Assembly (NCBI GenBank): GCA_910579785.1 | Contig: CAJTVJ010000008.1 | Location: 1 to 61,423, forward strand | Length of the DNA stretch: 61,423 nucleotides | Direction: 5' to 3' | From: an uncultured Christensenella sp. | GTDB lineage: Bacteria; Bacillota; Clostridia; Christensenellales; UBA3700 | Shown: one piece after another, positions 14,986 through 24,281 of the stretch | Position numbering within the stretch: position 1 is the stretch's first letter | How the letters are laid out: each line of letters begins with the position of its first letter | Made by a program: the position numbers and the translations under genes | Notes under the pieces: generated by a model | The model's input: only the letters and a program-made list of their open reading frames with translations | Databases searched by the model: none | Told to the model about the DNA's origin: nothing

Positions 14986-16614
14986 ATGGGAAAGATTTCT
15001 GGCGCAGTTAAGTCCGTATTTGGCGCAGTCAAAGGATTTTTTGTGCATTGGAACAGACCTGCCGAAGGTAAGTACGTACCCTCCAAAGAAGTAGTAGCAT
15101 ACTCCGTCGGCGGCATGGGCGTACAGTTTATGGCAGTCATTTGCAACAACGTCATATTGGCGTCGACTTGCATATTGTTGGGCTCTATTTACAACATGAA
15201 GCCGACTACGCTTGCGATTTTGAGTTTTATCAACGCAGGCGTCACTATTGTTATGCAGCCTCTTAAATCGTGGCTTATCGACAATACCCCCGGTGGAAAG
15301 GGTAAAGCCAGACCGTGGCTTTTGTGGCTGTCGATACCAAGCGCTGTGTTGCTTACCGCATTGGCGTTTATGGATCCGGGCTGGAATCCGACAACGATGG
15401 CAATAGTGGTGGGAATACTGTTTACGATAATGAATTTTGTATATCAATTCTATCTCGGACAGTATACTATGCTCGCTCAGCTGATAAGCCCCAATACTCA
15501 GGAGAGGGCCAACATCATTTCCATATCGTCGCTTGTATATTCATTGGCGCCGACAATCACGGGCGCACTTTTCCCGTTGATAGCAGAGTTGTTCACCAAC
15601 GGACAGTTAGACCATGATTTCTACCGTACGATATTCCCGATATTCACAGTGCTGGGCGTGTTGTTTACTTTAATAGCATATTTCGGTACGAAAGAGAGAG
15701 TTATCGTGCCGAAGAATTACGAGAAAAAAGTCAAGTTCTGGGACGCTATGAGCAAAATTGTCCGTAATAAATATATGTGGATACTCAATATCACGACTTG
15801 GTTCCAATTCGGCAGAGCCGCTGTCACAGGCGTGCTTATGTGGATATATATTTATATATTGCAAAACGCAGGAGCGCAGGCGGTGCTTTCGCTCGTCATG
15901 GGTACGGCTTCGGGTATCGGTATGTTTATGGCGCCGTTTATGATAAAATTCTTCGGCAAGCGCAACGTAGCAATATTCAGCAATCTCATTATGTGCGCAG
16001 CTTCGATACCGCTTATCTTCTTCCCGAGTAATCTCGTGTTGTTGTTTGTATCGACTTACATAGTATTCTGGGGCGCGGCAGTGCAGATTATTTCTCAGCC
16101 TGCAATGAACGCGGACGCACTCGACTATCAGCAGTATAAGACGGGCGACAGATACGAGGGTATGTCGGGCAACCTCGGTATGATAGGACAGATAATCGCG
16201 CTCGGCACAGGCTTTATAATACCTGCGATATATGAGATAAACGGACTTTTGGACGATTACGACATACTCTATGACCCTGCTTTGAGAGCTCCTCTCTTCC
16301 GTACGCTGGCGATAGTAGCGTCTATATTCGCAGTGCTTTGCGCAGCACCGTTCTTCTTCTGGGATCTCAATGAGAAGAAACATAGGAAGATGATAGAAGA
16401 GCTCAAAGAGAGAGCCGCTAAGGAAAATATCCTCAACGGATATGAGCACGAGTCGGTGCTTTCTTCCGGCGAGAACTTCGACGGTACCGATTCTTCCGAA
16501 GTAGAGGCAAAGTTCGAGAGCGAGCACAAAGACAGCAGCGAGTCGCTGGTGGACGAATTGACAACTGACGAATCTTTGCTTGGCAAAGACAAGTCTGAGG
16601 AGGATGAAGTATGA
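14986..16614 (+). CDS. GPH-family (MFS) sugar symporter
   Basis: A 542-residue polytopic transporter with about 12 hydrophobic segments. Loop motifs such as KSWLIDNTPGGKGKARPWLLW after TM2 and DALDYQQYKTGDRYEGM near residue 380 are hallmarks of the glycoside-pentoside-hexuronide:cation symporter family. It therefore likely imports a sugar, glycoside or hexuronide with a cation. The last 85 residues form a Glu/Ser-rich, strongly acidic cytosolic tail absent from classical melibiose carriers. Its stop overlaps the ATG of a lipoprotein gene (ATGA). The same gene pair recurs at 31810-34415. RBS GGAAAGG is weak but present. Confidence 0.88.
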   Translation: MGKISGAVKSVFGAVKGFFVHWNRPAEGKYVPSKEVVAYSVGGMGVQFMAVICNNVILASTCILLGSIYNMKPTTLAILSFINAGVTIVMQPLKSWLIDNTPGGKGKARPWLLWLSIPSAVLLTALAFMDPGWNPTTMAIVVGILFTIMNFVYQFYLGQYTMLAQLISPNTQERANIISISSLVYSLAPTITGALFPLIAELFTNGQLDHDFYRTIFPIFTVLGVLFTLIAYFGTKERVIVPKNYEKKVKFWDAMSKIVRNKYMWILNITTWFQFGRAAVTGVLMWIYIYILQNAGAQAVLSLVMGTASGIGMFMAPFMIKFFGKRNVAIFSNLIMCAASIPLIFFPSNLVLLFVSTYIVFWGAAVQIISQPAMNADALDYQQYKTGDRYEGMSGNLGMIGQIIALGTGFIIPAIYEINGLLDDYDILYDPALRAPLFRTLAIVASIFAVLCAAPFFFWDLNEKKHRKMIEELKERAAKENILNGYEHESVLSSGENFDGTDSSEVEAKFESEHKDSSESLVDELTTDESLLGKDKSEEDEV

Positions 16615-17417
16615 GAAAGAAAGTAATAGTTGTTTTATTGATAGCGATATTGGCGATTTCAAGCATACTTTCATTGGCTGGCTGTACTTCTAAGGTAGAA
16701 GAACAAGCCGCATGGGAAGCATACGAGAAGGCTATGGCAAATAGCGCGGAGCATTTGCAAAACAACGGCAGTTATTTTATCAAATACCGCTACAACGGTC
16801 AAAATTCCAAGGGTGAAAAAGCAGTCGTTACGCAAAAGCTCAACGTAGTATACGGCAATTCAAATATCAAAGATTGGAATGACTTCGTAGTCGTCGATAA
16901 GGGCGTGGAGAAGGCTGCAAGATATACGACGGATTATTTGAATACTTATTTCGGTTATTCTTTAAAATCCGGCGTTAAGGCAAAAAATGCCAAGAGAGAA
17001 GACTATGCGCTTGGATATTTTAATATGAAAGGCGAATTTTCCAACAGCGAAAACGTAGAAGACTTTTTTAATTTGGAAGCAGGCACCTCATACAACGGCA
17101 ATGAGATAAACGCCGATACCGAAATAAAGAAATATACGCTTGCATACGCGCTTGGCACTTTGGACGGTATCAATAGAGAAAGCACTGACTTGCTCTCGGC
17201 AGAGAAGAGAGGCAACGTCTTGACTTTGAAATTAAAAGTAAAGGCAGAGGGATTGTTTTACAGCAATTACAATCAAGACAGCAACTGCTTGGTAGTGAGA
17301 ATCACGCTCAACAGAATTTCTAAGATAAGCAGCGCGGACGACAGCCTACCTATCTACTTTATCAACTATGCCGGACCAAAGCTTACGCTTGCATCGTATG
17401 ACGCGAAAAAATCCTAA
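16611..17417 (+). CDS. Secreted lipoprotein coupled to the GPH symporter
   Basis: A 268-residue lipoprotein. The type II signal peptide has a Lys/Arg start, a hydrophobic core 5-20 and lipobox LSLAGC with acylated Cys25. The mature part is predicted beta-rich and unassigned, with no recognised binding-protein fold. Its ATG overlaps the transporter stop by four bases, so synthesis is coupled. A second, sequence-divergent lipoprotein is coupled in the same way to the second GPH transporter (33480-34415), which suggests a shared role as an accessory to symport or sugar capture at the cell surface. Confidence 0.75.
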   Translation: MRKKVIVVLLIAILAISSILSLAGCTSKVEEQAAWEAYEKAMANSAEHLQNNGSYFIKYRYNGQNSKGEKAVVTQKLNVVYGNSNIKDWNDFVVVDKGVEKAARYTTDYLNTYFGYSLKSGVKAKNAKREDYALGYFNMKGEFSNSENVEDFFNLEAGTSYNGNEINADTEIKKYTLAYALGTLDGINRESTDLLSAEKRGNVLTLKLKVKAEGLFYSNYNQDSNCLVVRITLNRISKISSADDSLPIYFINYAGPKLTLASYDAKKS

Positions 17418-17431
17418 TTAAAAACGATATA

Positions 17432-17469
17432 AAAAATCAGGGAGTTTATTGCAAGCTCCCTGATTTTTT
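17432..17469. terminator. Bidirectional terminator
   Basis: AAAAATCAGGGAG pairs with CTCCCTGATTTTT around an 11-nt loop, with A-tract and T-tract flanks, separating convergent genes. Confidence 0.9.
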
Positions 17470-17478
17470 ATTTGAATT

Positions 17479-17808
17479 TTAAAGCGCTACTGCAAAACCG
17501 ACTATTGCCATTACCACATATATGATTATGCAGGCAAATACCAGGGCCTTAAACCATTGCTTCTTTCCTCTTGCATAGTAGTATGCCGAAAGACATACCG
17601 CAATGCCAAGCGTGATATCCTTGATAAGATTGAGTATGCCCATAGCTCTTCCGCCGTTTACGTCGAGAAGTTGCAAAATCATATTGACAAAAAAGATTAT
17701 TATCGCCAATACTATCGCAACGCAAGCGCATACGCCGATAAGTGCGCTCATGTTTGCTCTTACAGATCTGTCTTCTACTTTTTTAGCAGTTGATTTCTTC
17801 TTAGCCAT
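17479..17808 (-). CDS. Small membrane protein, unknown
   Basis: A 109-residue protein. A Lys-rich cytosolic N-terminus (KKKSTAKK) is followed by three hydrophobic segments at about 21-46, 58-80 and 86-108. The positive N-terminus predicts it faces the cytosol. No family was recognised. AGGAGG 7-8 nt upstream supports the start. It stands alone, convergent with the lipoprotein gene and followed upstream by a repeat-filled gap. Confidence 0.6.
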   Translation of the reverse strand: MAKKKSTAKKVEDRSVRANMSALIGVCACVAIVLAIIIFFVNMILQLLDVNGGRAMGILNLIKDITLGIAVCLSAYYYARGKKQWFKALVFACIIIYVVMAIVGFAVAL

Positions 17809-17926
17809 ATATCAAAGCCTCCTATTATTTTTTCAAAGTTTATCACATTTAGTGGGATATTTCAACAATATTGATAGATTTTTTTAAAAGCTGATATAAT
17901 AAAAAGTCGAAGATGTTGCTTTAAGG

Positions 17927-18197
17927 CATTTCGACCGAAGCGATAGCGTAGCGGAGAAATCTCATCCTTAAGAATGTTCAATTCGATTAGATATCTCGAC
18001 TACGCTCGATATGACCGCAAGTTGCTTACAGTATAGCAAAAACTGGTCATTTCGACCGAAGCGGAGAAATCTCATCCTTATGAATATAAGATGTAATCGT
18101 CATTGACGCTCGCACAAGACGCACTTGCTTGCTCGCTATGCCGTCGCTTACGCTCCTTACGACCGAAACGAAGTGAAGCGGAGAAATCTCGTCGAAC
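17927..18197. repeat. Interspersed palindromic repeat cluster A
   Basis: Three direct copies of the unit CATTTCGACCGAAGCG...GGAGAAATCTC lie at about 17927-17970, 18045-18080 and 18157-18190, with a diverged inverted copy (ATCTCGACTACGCTCGATATGACC) at about 17991-18016. A spacer with TTGCTTACAGTA links copies and recurs in the other clusters. The 460-bp gap 17809-18268 holds these repeats and the AraC terminator, and no gene. Confidence 0.85.
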
Positions 18198-18224
18198 TGG
18201 GGAAAGTATTATATTTTCAAATTA

Positions 18225-18248
18225 CAAAAAAAGGACGGCGTGCCGTCC
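18225..18248 (-). terminator. Terminator of the araC-type gene
   Basis: On the minus strand GGACGGC-AC-GCCGTCC is followed by seven T residues. The loop is only 2 nt as written, so the closing pairs probably open. Confidence 0.8.
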
Positions 18249-18268
18249 CTAGTTTATATATTTTTATT

Positions 18269-19030
18269 TCAATCGTTGTAGCTGTCGTTCTTAGGCTCTC
18301 CGATATATTCTTTTGGAGAAATGCCCACGCATTTTTTAAATACTCTTGAAAAATACAGCTGGTCATTAAATCCGCATCTCTCGGCAATTTCATAAATTTT
18401 GAGATTGTTGATACTTCTTGATACCAGCAGTTTTTGCGCCGCGTTGATACGCGTTTGGTTGAGAAATTGAAGTGGAGAAACGCCCTTTTCTTTGATAAAC
18501 TGTCTGCGCACGTAATCTTTTGACAAATCAAATTCGCTGTATATAGAATCTATCGAGAAATTGGCGTCTGAATAGTTTTCGATAATAGCGTTGGCGATCA
18601 GTTCTATATGTTGGCTGGCTTTCAAAGACCCGTCGAATTGCGTAATAAAGCCAAGTATGAGGTCCGTAAATGACATAATAATATTTGACGAACATCCAGA
18701 CATTGCAGAGAAGTGTCTATAACACATATTCATCGTAGTAAACAGGTCCTTTTGTTGGTTGTCGCTGACGACTATTGCGCCTTTGAAAGTCGGCGACCAG
18801 CCTGCGACTGTCATATGAATATTCTTAAAACCCGTCTGCGAAGTGTTGCTATGTAGGGTATTTGGCGGAATAACCACGATTTCATTCTGATTATAGCTTA
18901 GTGACTTGGCGTTTTCAAATACGATTTTTCCACTGCCGCCCGTGCAGTATATCAACTCCCAATAGCTGTGTTTGTGTTGTTTTACGTCGTAAGTCTTGAC
19001 ATTTTTTCCTATGTAATTGATTATCGGCAT
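18269..19030 (-). CDS. AraC-family regulator with cupin sensor domain
   Basis: A 253-residue regulator. The N-terminal beta-barrel sensor (about 1-95) has HKHSYWELIYCTGGSG, the usual AraC_binding cupin signature. The C-terminal double helix-turn-helix (about 148-245) shows FSIDSIYSEFDLSKDYVRR and IAERCGFNDQLYFSRVFKK ending in ISPKEY. It is divergent from the hexuronate operon across 232 bp, so it most likely activates eda-kdgK-uxaC-uxuA in response to a sugar acid; that is inference from position. GGGAG lies about 8 nt upstream. Two TATAAT-like sequences on the minus strand lie within 45 nt of the start. Confidence 0.9.
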   Translation of the reverse strand: MPIINYIGKNVKTYDVKQHKHSYWELIYCTGGSGKIVFENAKSLSYNQNEIVVIPPNTLHSNTSQTGFKNIHMTVAGWSPTFKGAIVVSDNQQKDLFTTMNMCYRHFSAMSGCSSNIIMSFTDLILGFITQFDGSLKASQHIELIANAIIENYSDANFSIDSIYSEFDLSKDYVRRQFIKEKGVSPLQFLNQTRINAAQKLLVSRSINNLKIYEIAERCGFNDQLYFSRVFKKCVGISPKEYIGEPKNDSYND

Positions 19031-19117
19031 AAAAAAACTCCCTTTTTTATCATTATAACTAAGTTCATTATAAACCTAAAAACCTATTTTGTCCATAATT
19101 TTAACGCAAAAAGAGTA

Positions 19118-19146
19118 TTGTTTTTTTTGTCGTCGTATATTATAAT
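19118..19146 (+). promoter_or_regulatory. Likely promoter of the hexuronate operon
   Basis: TTGTTT (19118-19123), 17 nt, TATAAT (19141-19146). The weak -35 fits an activator-dependent promoter, consistent with the divergent AraC gene. About 115 nt of leader precede eda. Confidence 0.6.
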
Positions 19147-19262
19147 ATTTACACAATACAGCAAAATGCTTGCCAAATAAGTTTTGGCTTTATGAATTAC
19201 GAAAAATCTAAGGCAGGCTTTTGGGTAGCATAAAAGTATGGTCGCTATATAAGAGGTGCAAT

Positions 19263-19913
19263 ATGAAGAAGTATGACGTATACAACAAGATAAAGAGCGA
19301 AGGCGTCGTGGTCGTCATCAGAGGCAACGACATTCAGGAGGCTTTGAGCACTGTGGGAGCTTGTTACAGAGGCGGTATTAAGGTGATAGAGGTCACCTTT
19401 ACGTTGCCGAGAGCCGACGCATTGATAAAGATACTCAGCGAGAAGTATGCAAATTCCGATATGCTGATAGGCGCAGGCACCGTGCTTGACTCCGAGACTG
19501 CAAGAATAGCAATGCTTGCAGGGGCGCAATTCATAGTGTCGCCGTCTCTCAATATAGATACGATAAAGACGTGCAACAGATACGGCGTGCCGATAATGAG
19601 CGGAGTTATGACCCCCACCGAGGCGCAGACGGCAATGGAATACGGAGTCGACGTGCTCAAACTTTTCCCCGGCGACATTGCCAAGCCGGCAGGTCTCAAA
19701 GCTCTTAAAGGGCCCTTTCCGCATGCCAATATCATGCCGACGGGCGGCGTGAGCTTGGACAACGTCGAAGAATGGTTTAAGGCCGGCGCGTATGCCGTAG
19801 GCGCAGGCTCTTTCCTCACAAAGGACGCCAAGAGCGGCGACTTTGACAAGGTGGAGAAGACTTGCAGAGCATTTGTCGACAAGGTGCACTCTATTATCGG
19901 AGGTAAGAGATAA
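19263..19913 (+). CDS. eda: 2-dehydro-3-deoxy-phosphogluconate (KDPG) aldolase
   Basis: This 216-residue class I aldolase cleaves KDPG to pyruvate and glyceraldehyde-3-phosphate. Glu43 in VIEVTFT is the general acid/base, the MTPTEA segment is at 116-121, and Lys133 in LKLFPG is the Schiff-base lysine. The phosphate-binding TGGV follows near 161. The start at 19263 has AAGAGGTG upstream; the in-frame extension to 19221 does not. It is the first gene of the hexuronate cluster, and its stop shares one base with the kdgK start (TAATG). It carries out the last step of the pathway encoded here. Confidence 0.94.
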   Translation: MKKYDVYNKIKSEGVVVVIRGNDIQEALSTVGACYRGGIKVIEVTFTLPRADALIKILSEKYANSDMLIGAGTVLDSETARIAMLAGAQFIVSPSLNIDTIKTCNRYGVPIMSGVMTPTEAQTAMEYGVDVLKLFPGDIAKPAGLKALKGPFPHANIMPTGGVSLDNVEEWFKAGAYAVGAGSFLTKDAKSGDFDKVEKTCRAFVDKVHSIIGGKR

Positions 19914-20938
19914 TGGCAAAGATAGTGACTTTGGGCGAGATAATGATGAGATTGCAGCCCGTGGGATACAAGCGTTTTATGCAGGCAAAGTCGTTTGACG
20001 TCGAGTTTGGCGGCGGCGAGGCAAACGTGGCGGTATCCTTGGCGCAGTACGGCGAGGACGTGGCTTTTGTCACCAAATTGCCGCAAAACGCGATAGGCGA
20101 TATGTGCGTAAAAGAACTCAAAGGCTGGGGAGTAGACGTCTCGCTGATAGTGCGCGGCGGCAGCAGGATGGGCATATATTTCTGCGAAAAAGGCTCTTCG
20201 CAACGCGGCAGCAACGTCATATACGACAGAGCCGGCAGCGCGATAGCAGAGGTCGGAGACACCGACTTTGACGTCGACAAGATACTTGACGGAGTCAAAT
20301 GGCTGCATTGGACGGGTATTACACCTGCAATATCCGACGCTATGGCGGAGCAAACCGAGAAGATATTAAAAGCAGCAAAGCAAAAGGGAGTTACGGTATC
20401 TTGCGACTTGAATTACAGAAAAAAACTTTGGAGCAAGCAAAAGGCCTGTCAAGTGATGGGCGAGCTTGTAAAATATGTCGACGTGCTTATCTCCAACGAG
20501 GAGGACAGTAAGGACGTCTTCGGCATAGAGGCGCAGGACACGGATATCAACTCGGGCGTTTTGTCCTCCAAGGGATATGCAGACATAGGCAGACAGCTTA
20601 TGGATAAGTTCCCCAATATCAAATACGTCGCCTTTACGCTGCGAGAGTCTATATCGGCGTCGCGCAACGGTTGGTCGGCGATACTTATCGACGGCAAAGA
20701 GGTGCATACGTCTAAAAAATATATGATAGACATAGTCGACAGAGTCGGCGGCGGAGATAGCTTTGGCGCAGGACTTATATACGGATTTATGCACGGTATG
20801 TCCATGCAGGATACGATAGAATTTGCAGTCGCCGCTTCTTGTCTCAAACACAGCGTTGAGGGCGATTTTAATATAGCAAGCGTCGACGAAGTAAAAAAAC
20901 TCGCGGGAGGTGACGGCAGTGGCAGAGTTCAAAGGTAG
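19913..20938 (+). CDS. kdgK: 2-keto-3-deoxygluconate kinase
   Basis: A 341-residue PfkB-family sugar kinase. The N-terminal GGGEANVAVSLAQYG substrate block lies near 34-48, and the C-terminal DRVGGGDSFGAG carries the catalytic base Asp282. In this context it phosphorylates KDG (from UxuA) to KDPG for Eda. The gene starts within the eda stop codon and ends 20 nt inside the uxaC frame, so the three genes are tightly coupled. The last residues (GGDGSGRVQR) are probably just the overlap tail. Confidence 0.92.
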   Translation: MAKIVTLGEIMMRLQPVGYKRFMQAKSFDVEFGGGEANVAVSLAQYGEDVAFVTKLPQNAIGDMCVKELKGWGVDVSLIVRGGSRMGIYFCEKGSSQRGSNVIYDRAGSAIAEVGDTDFDVDKILDGVKWLHWTGITPAISDAMAEQTEKILKAAKQKGVTVSCDLNYRKKLWSKQKACQVMGELVKYVDVLISNEEDSKDVFGIEAQDTDINSGVLSSKGYADIGRQLMDKFPNIKYVAFTLRESISASRNGWSAILIDGKEVHTSKKYMIDIVDRVGGGDSFGAGLIYGFMHGMSMQDTIEFAVAASCLKHSVEGDFNIASVDEVKKLAGGDGSGRVQR

Positions 20939-22289
20939 AGTCGATCTGCTCAAAAACAGATTTGCAGGCAAACTTTATGCCGAGGTTAAAAATCTGCCTA
21001 TAATAGATTATCACTGTCATTTGTCACCCAAAGAGATTTACGACGACAGACAGTTTACTGACATCGGAGAGATGTGGCTTGGCGGCGACCATTATAAATG
21101 GCGTCTCATGCGAGCAGTGGGCGTTGACGAGAAATATATCACGGGCGACGCGTCGTCGTGGGAAAAGTTTTATCAATTTGCCAAAGTAGTCGGCACGGCG
21201 TACGGCAATCCGATAAGAGATTGGTGTTCGATGGAATTAAGCTTCTTTTTCGGCATAGACGCGCCTCTCAACGAGAGCAACGCAAAGGAGATATGGGATA
21301 GAGCCAACAAGGTCATTTTGTCTCAAAAGCTTTCGCCGAGAAAACTAATTCAGATGGCAAACGTAGAGTATATTGCCACCACCGACGATATGTGCGACGA
21401 TTTGAGTTATCACGATCTCATCGCCAATCAAAACAAGATAAAGGCAAAGGTCGTGCCTTCGTTCAGAGTCGACAATCTGATATTGATAAAAGATAAAAAC
21501 TATAAATTTTATATAGAAAGGCTGTCTATGGCAAGCGGCATTAAGGTGGACGGTTTGGATAGCCTTGAAGAGGCGATAGTCAAGAGATTGGGCTACTTTG
21601 CGGCAAGAGGCTGCAAGTTTGCAGACGTGGGCGTAGAGGGCTTCCCCAAGAGCATTGCCGACAAGGAAAGCGCAGACGCTACATTTAAAAGACTGCTTGC
21701 AGGCGAGAGTGTGGACGATAGTGATTGCGACGGATTTTTGGGATATATATATGCGTTTTTGGCAAAACAGTATGCGCAGAAAGGCATCGTGATGCAGCTG
21801 CATCTTGCAGTCACGCGCAACAGTAATACTTTGATGTATGACAAGCTAGGCAGAGACAGCGGATTTGATTGCGTAGGCGATATGTTGGAAGTGAAATATA
21901 TAAAGAATCTGCTTGATTGCGTCAACAGTGACGGAGGCTTGCCCAAGACGATAATATATACCCTCAATCCGACGATGTACTATCCGCTTGTCACGATGTG
22001 CGGAGCATTCGGCGATAGAGTGGTCATGGGTATAAGCTGGTGGTTTTGCGATCACAAGAGGGGAATGTACGAGAGCTTGCAGACGCTTGCAGAACTCAGT
22101 CACATTACCGCGCTTGTTGGTATGCTGACAGACAGCAGGAGTTTTCTTTCATATACAAGACACGACTATTACAGACAGATTGTCTGCGATTTTCTCGCGT
22201 CGTGTATGACGGATGAGAACGACGTTTATGCAATACAAGTCGCCAAGGCTTTGTGCTACGGCAACGCAAAAAAACTTGTGGAGGGTTGA
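20919..22289 (+). CDS. uxaC: Glucuronate (uronate) isomerase
   Basis: A 456-residue member of the UxaC amidohydrolase-superfamily isomerases, which convert D-glucuronate to D-fructuronate (and galacturonate to tagaturonate). His32 and His34 in IIDYHCHLSP are the metal-site pair, followed by MWLGGDHYKWRLMRAVGV, a UxaC hallmark. The GTG at 20919 was chosen because GGGAGG lies 8 nt before it; a GTG at 20910 overlaps that site. It overlaps the end of kdgK and is followed 1 nt later by uxuA. Length is normal for the family. Confidence 0.94.
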   Translation: MAEFKGRVDLLKNRFAGKLYAEVKNLPIIDYHCHLSPKEIYDDRQFTDIGEMWLGGDHYKWRLMRAVGVDEKYITGDASSWEKFYQFAKVVGTAYGNPIRDWCSMELSFFFGIDAPLNESNAKEIWDRANKVILSQKLSPRKLIQMANVEYIATTDDMCDDLSYHDLIANQNKIKAKVVPSFRVDNLILIKDKNYKFYIERLSMASGIKVDGLDSLEEAIVKRLGYFAARGCKFADVGVEGFPKSIADKESADATFKRLLAGESVDDSDCDGFLGYIYAFLAKQYAQKGIVMQLHLAVTRNSNTLMYDKLGRDSGFDCVGDMLEVKYIKNLLDCVNSDGGLPKTIIYTLNPTMYYPLVTMCGAFGDRVVMGISWWFCDHKRGMYESLQTLAELSHITALVGMLTDSRSFLSYTRHDYYRQIVCDFLASCMTDENDVYAIQVAKALCYGNAKKLVEG

Positions 22290-22290
22290 T

Positions 22291-23340
22291 ATGAGTTTTA
22301 AGATGACATTCCGTTGGTATGGAGAGACAGACAAAGTTACGCTTGGTCACATCAGGCAGATACCTTGCGTCAGCGGTATAGTATCTGCGATATACGATAC
22401 GCCTGTCGGCGAGGTATGGAGCAACGAGTCTATTGCGGCTATGAAAAGACAAATCGAGGACGCAGGACTTAAATTTGAGGTAGTCGAGAGCGTGCCTGTC
22501 CATGAGGACATAAAGCTTGGCAACGCAAATGCCAAGAAGCTTATCGAAAATTATAAAGAGAACGTCAGACGGCTCGGCAAAGCAGGCGTCAAGTGCATAT
22601 GCTACAACTTTATGCCGGTATTCGATTGGCTGAGAAGCAATCTTGCCAAGCCTCTTGCCGACGGGTCTAATGCGCTGGCATACGACCATCAGACGGTGCT
22701 TGATCTCAATCCGCTGACAAGCGAGCTGTCGCTGCCGGGATGGGACGCAAGCTATACCAAAGACGGACTTAAAGATTTGCTAAATCAATATAAGGATATA
22801 GACGAAGAAAAACTGTGGGAAAATATGACGGTATTTCTCAAAGAAGTAATACCCGTCGCCGAGGAGAGCGGAGTAAAAATGGCAATACATCCCGACGATC
22901 CGCCATGGGGAATTTTCGGTTTGCCGAGAGTTATCACTTGCGAAGAAAACCTAAAAAGGTTTTTGTCGATAGTAGATTCTCCTGCCAACGGCGTGACGTT
23001 CTGCACAGGTTCTTTGGGCGTATCGCCATCAAACGATCTTGTCAGTATGATACACGCGTGCAAGGGCAGAATACCTTTTGTACATCTGCGCAATATCAAG
23101 ATCACGGGCGACCGTTGCTTTGAAGAGAGCGGACATTTATCAAGCGAGGGAAGTCTTGATATGTACGGTATCGTTAAGGCGTTGCATGACGACGGCTTTG
23201 ACGGCTACGTCAGACCTGACCACGGCAGAATGATATGGGGAGAGAGCGGAAGAGGCGGTTACGGACTCTATGACAGAGCGCTTGGCGCTATGTATCTCCA
23301 AGGAATAATAGAGGCGGTTGAGAAAGCCGACAGCAAATAA
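22291..23340 (+). CDS. uxuA: Mannonate dehydratase
   Basis: This 349-residue UxuA-family enzyme converts D-mannonate to 2-keto-3-deoxygluconate. TFRWYGETDKVTLGHIRQIP opens the protein, then CYNFMPVFDW near 111-120, HPDDPP near 203-208 and PDHGRMIW near 311-318 supply the conserved metal-binding residues. The start at 22291 follows GGAGG at 5 nt; the upstream in-frame extension lies inside uxaC and is not used. It operates between the SDR fructuronate reductase and KdgK. Confidence 0.94.
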   Translation: MSFKMTFRWYGETDKVTLGHIRQIPCVSGIVSAIYDTPVGEVWSNESIAAMKRQIEDAGLKFEVVESVPVHEDIKLGNANAKKLIENYKENVRRLGKAGVKCICYNFMPVFDWLRSNLAKPLADGSNALAYDHQTVLDLNPLTSELSLPGWDASYTKDGLKDLLNQYKDIDEEKLWENMTVFLKEVIPVAEESGVKMAIHPDDPPWGIFGLPRVITCEENLKRFLSIVDSPANGVTFCTGSLGVSPSNDLVSMIHACKGRIPFVHLRNIKITGDRCFEESGHLSSEGSLDMYGIVKALHDDGFDGYVRPDHGRMIWGESGRGGYGLYDRALGAMYLQGIIEAVEKADSK

Positions 23341-23381
23341 TCAAACCTTAATTAAGTTGGATAAAATAAAGGAGCAGAGTT

Positions 23382-24206
23382 ATGAAAGATAAGGTCATAG
23401 TCATTACGGGAGCAGGCGGAGTGCTTTGCTCGACGATAGCAAAGGCATACGCAAAGCAAGGCGCAAAGGTTGCGCTATTGGATTTGAAGTTGGAAAGCGC
23501 GCAGGCAGTAGCCGACGAGATAATAAAAGAGGGCGGAATTGCCAGGGCGTATGCTGTCAACTGTCTTGAAAAGTCTACTATGGAAGAGGCGAGAGTCAAG
23601 ATAAATTCGCAGCTCGGCAAATGTGACATACTTGTCAACGGCGCAGGCGGCAATCATCCCAAGGGAACGACGACAAACGAATATTTCGACAGCGCCGACG
23701 TAGACGACGAGACCAAGATATCCTTCTTTGATCTTGATGAAAAGGGAGTTGATTTTGTATTCAAACTCAACTTTTTAGCGACGTTCCTCACTACTCAGGT
23801 CTTTGCCAAAGATATGATAGGCAGGGGCGGCAATATCATAAATATATCGAGTATGAACGCGTTCAGACCGCTGACAAAGATACCTGCATATTCAGGCGCA
23901 AAGGCAAGCGTATCCAACTTCACACAGTGGCTTGCGGTGCATTTTGCAGGCGAGGGCATAAGGGTCAACGCCATTGCTCCCGGCTTTTTTGTCACCAACC
24001 AAAACAGAGCTTTGCTCTTTGACGACAAGGGTAATCCCACTGCAAGGACGCAAAAGATATTGGCAGGCACGCCAATGAGGAGATTCGGCGAGGCAGAAGA
24101 GCTTATCGGCACGATGATGTGGCTGTCCGACAACGGGGCGTCGGGTTTTGTCACAGGCGTGGTCATTCCTATTGACGGCGGTTTTTCCGCATATTCGGGA
24201 GTGTAG
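23382..24206 (+). CDS. SDR-family D-mannonate oxidoreductase (fructuronate reductase)
   Basis: A 274-residue short-chain dehydrogenase. The Rossmann motif TGAGGVLC is at 9-16, NGAGGNHPKGTTT near 86-98, the catalytic Ser is in INISSMNAF and the Tyr-Lys pair in YSGAKAS near 170. The NHPKGTTT insertion and the downstream LLFDDKGNPTARTQKIL are typical of the Bacillus YjmF-type NAD-dependent fructuronate reductase. It completes glucuronate to KDPG: UxaC, this enzyme, UxuA, KdgK, Eda. AAAGGAG upstream supports the start. Confidence 0.88.
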   Translation: MKDKVIVITGAGGVLCSTIAKAYAKQGAKVALLDLKLESAQAVADEIIKEGGIARAYAVNCLEKSTMEEARVKINSQLGKCDILVNGAGGNHPKGTTTNEYFDSADVDDETKISFFDLDEKGVDFVFKLNFLATFLTTQVFAKDMIGRGGNIINISSMNAFRPLTKIPAYSGAKASVSNFTQWLAVHFAGEGIRVNAIAPGFFVTNQNRALLFDDKGNPTARTQKILAGTPMRRFGEAEELIGTMMWLSDNGASGFVTGVVIPIDGGFSAYSGV

Positions 24207-24281
24207 GCGGCAGAGAAAATCTTATTTTCTTTGCAAGCGGATAAATAGCAACAAAACACAAAATTACAAAAAGGCAACGCA

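Noticed and set aside
15670..16674. A 334-codon minus-strand open frame opposite the GPH transporter
   Set aside because: It is antisense to an unambiguous transporter and reads as compositionally biased, Arg/Tyr-rich nonsense.
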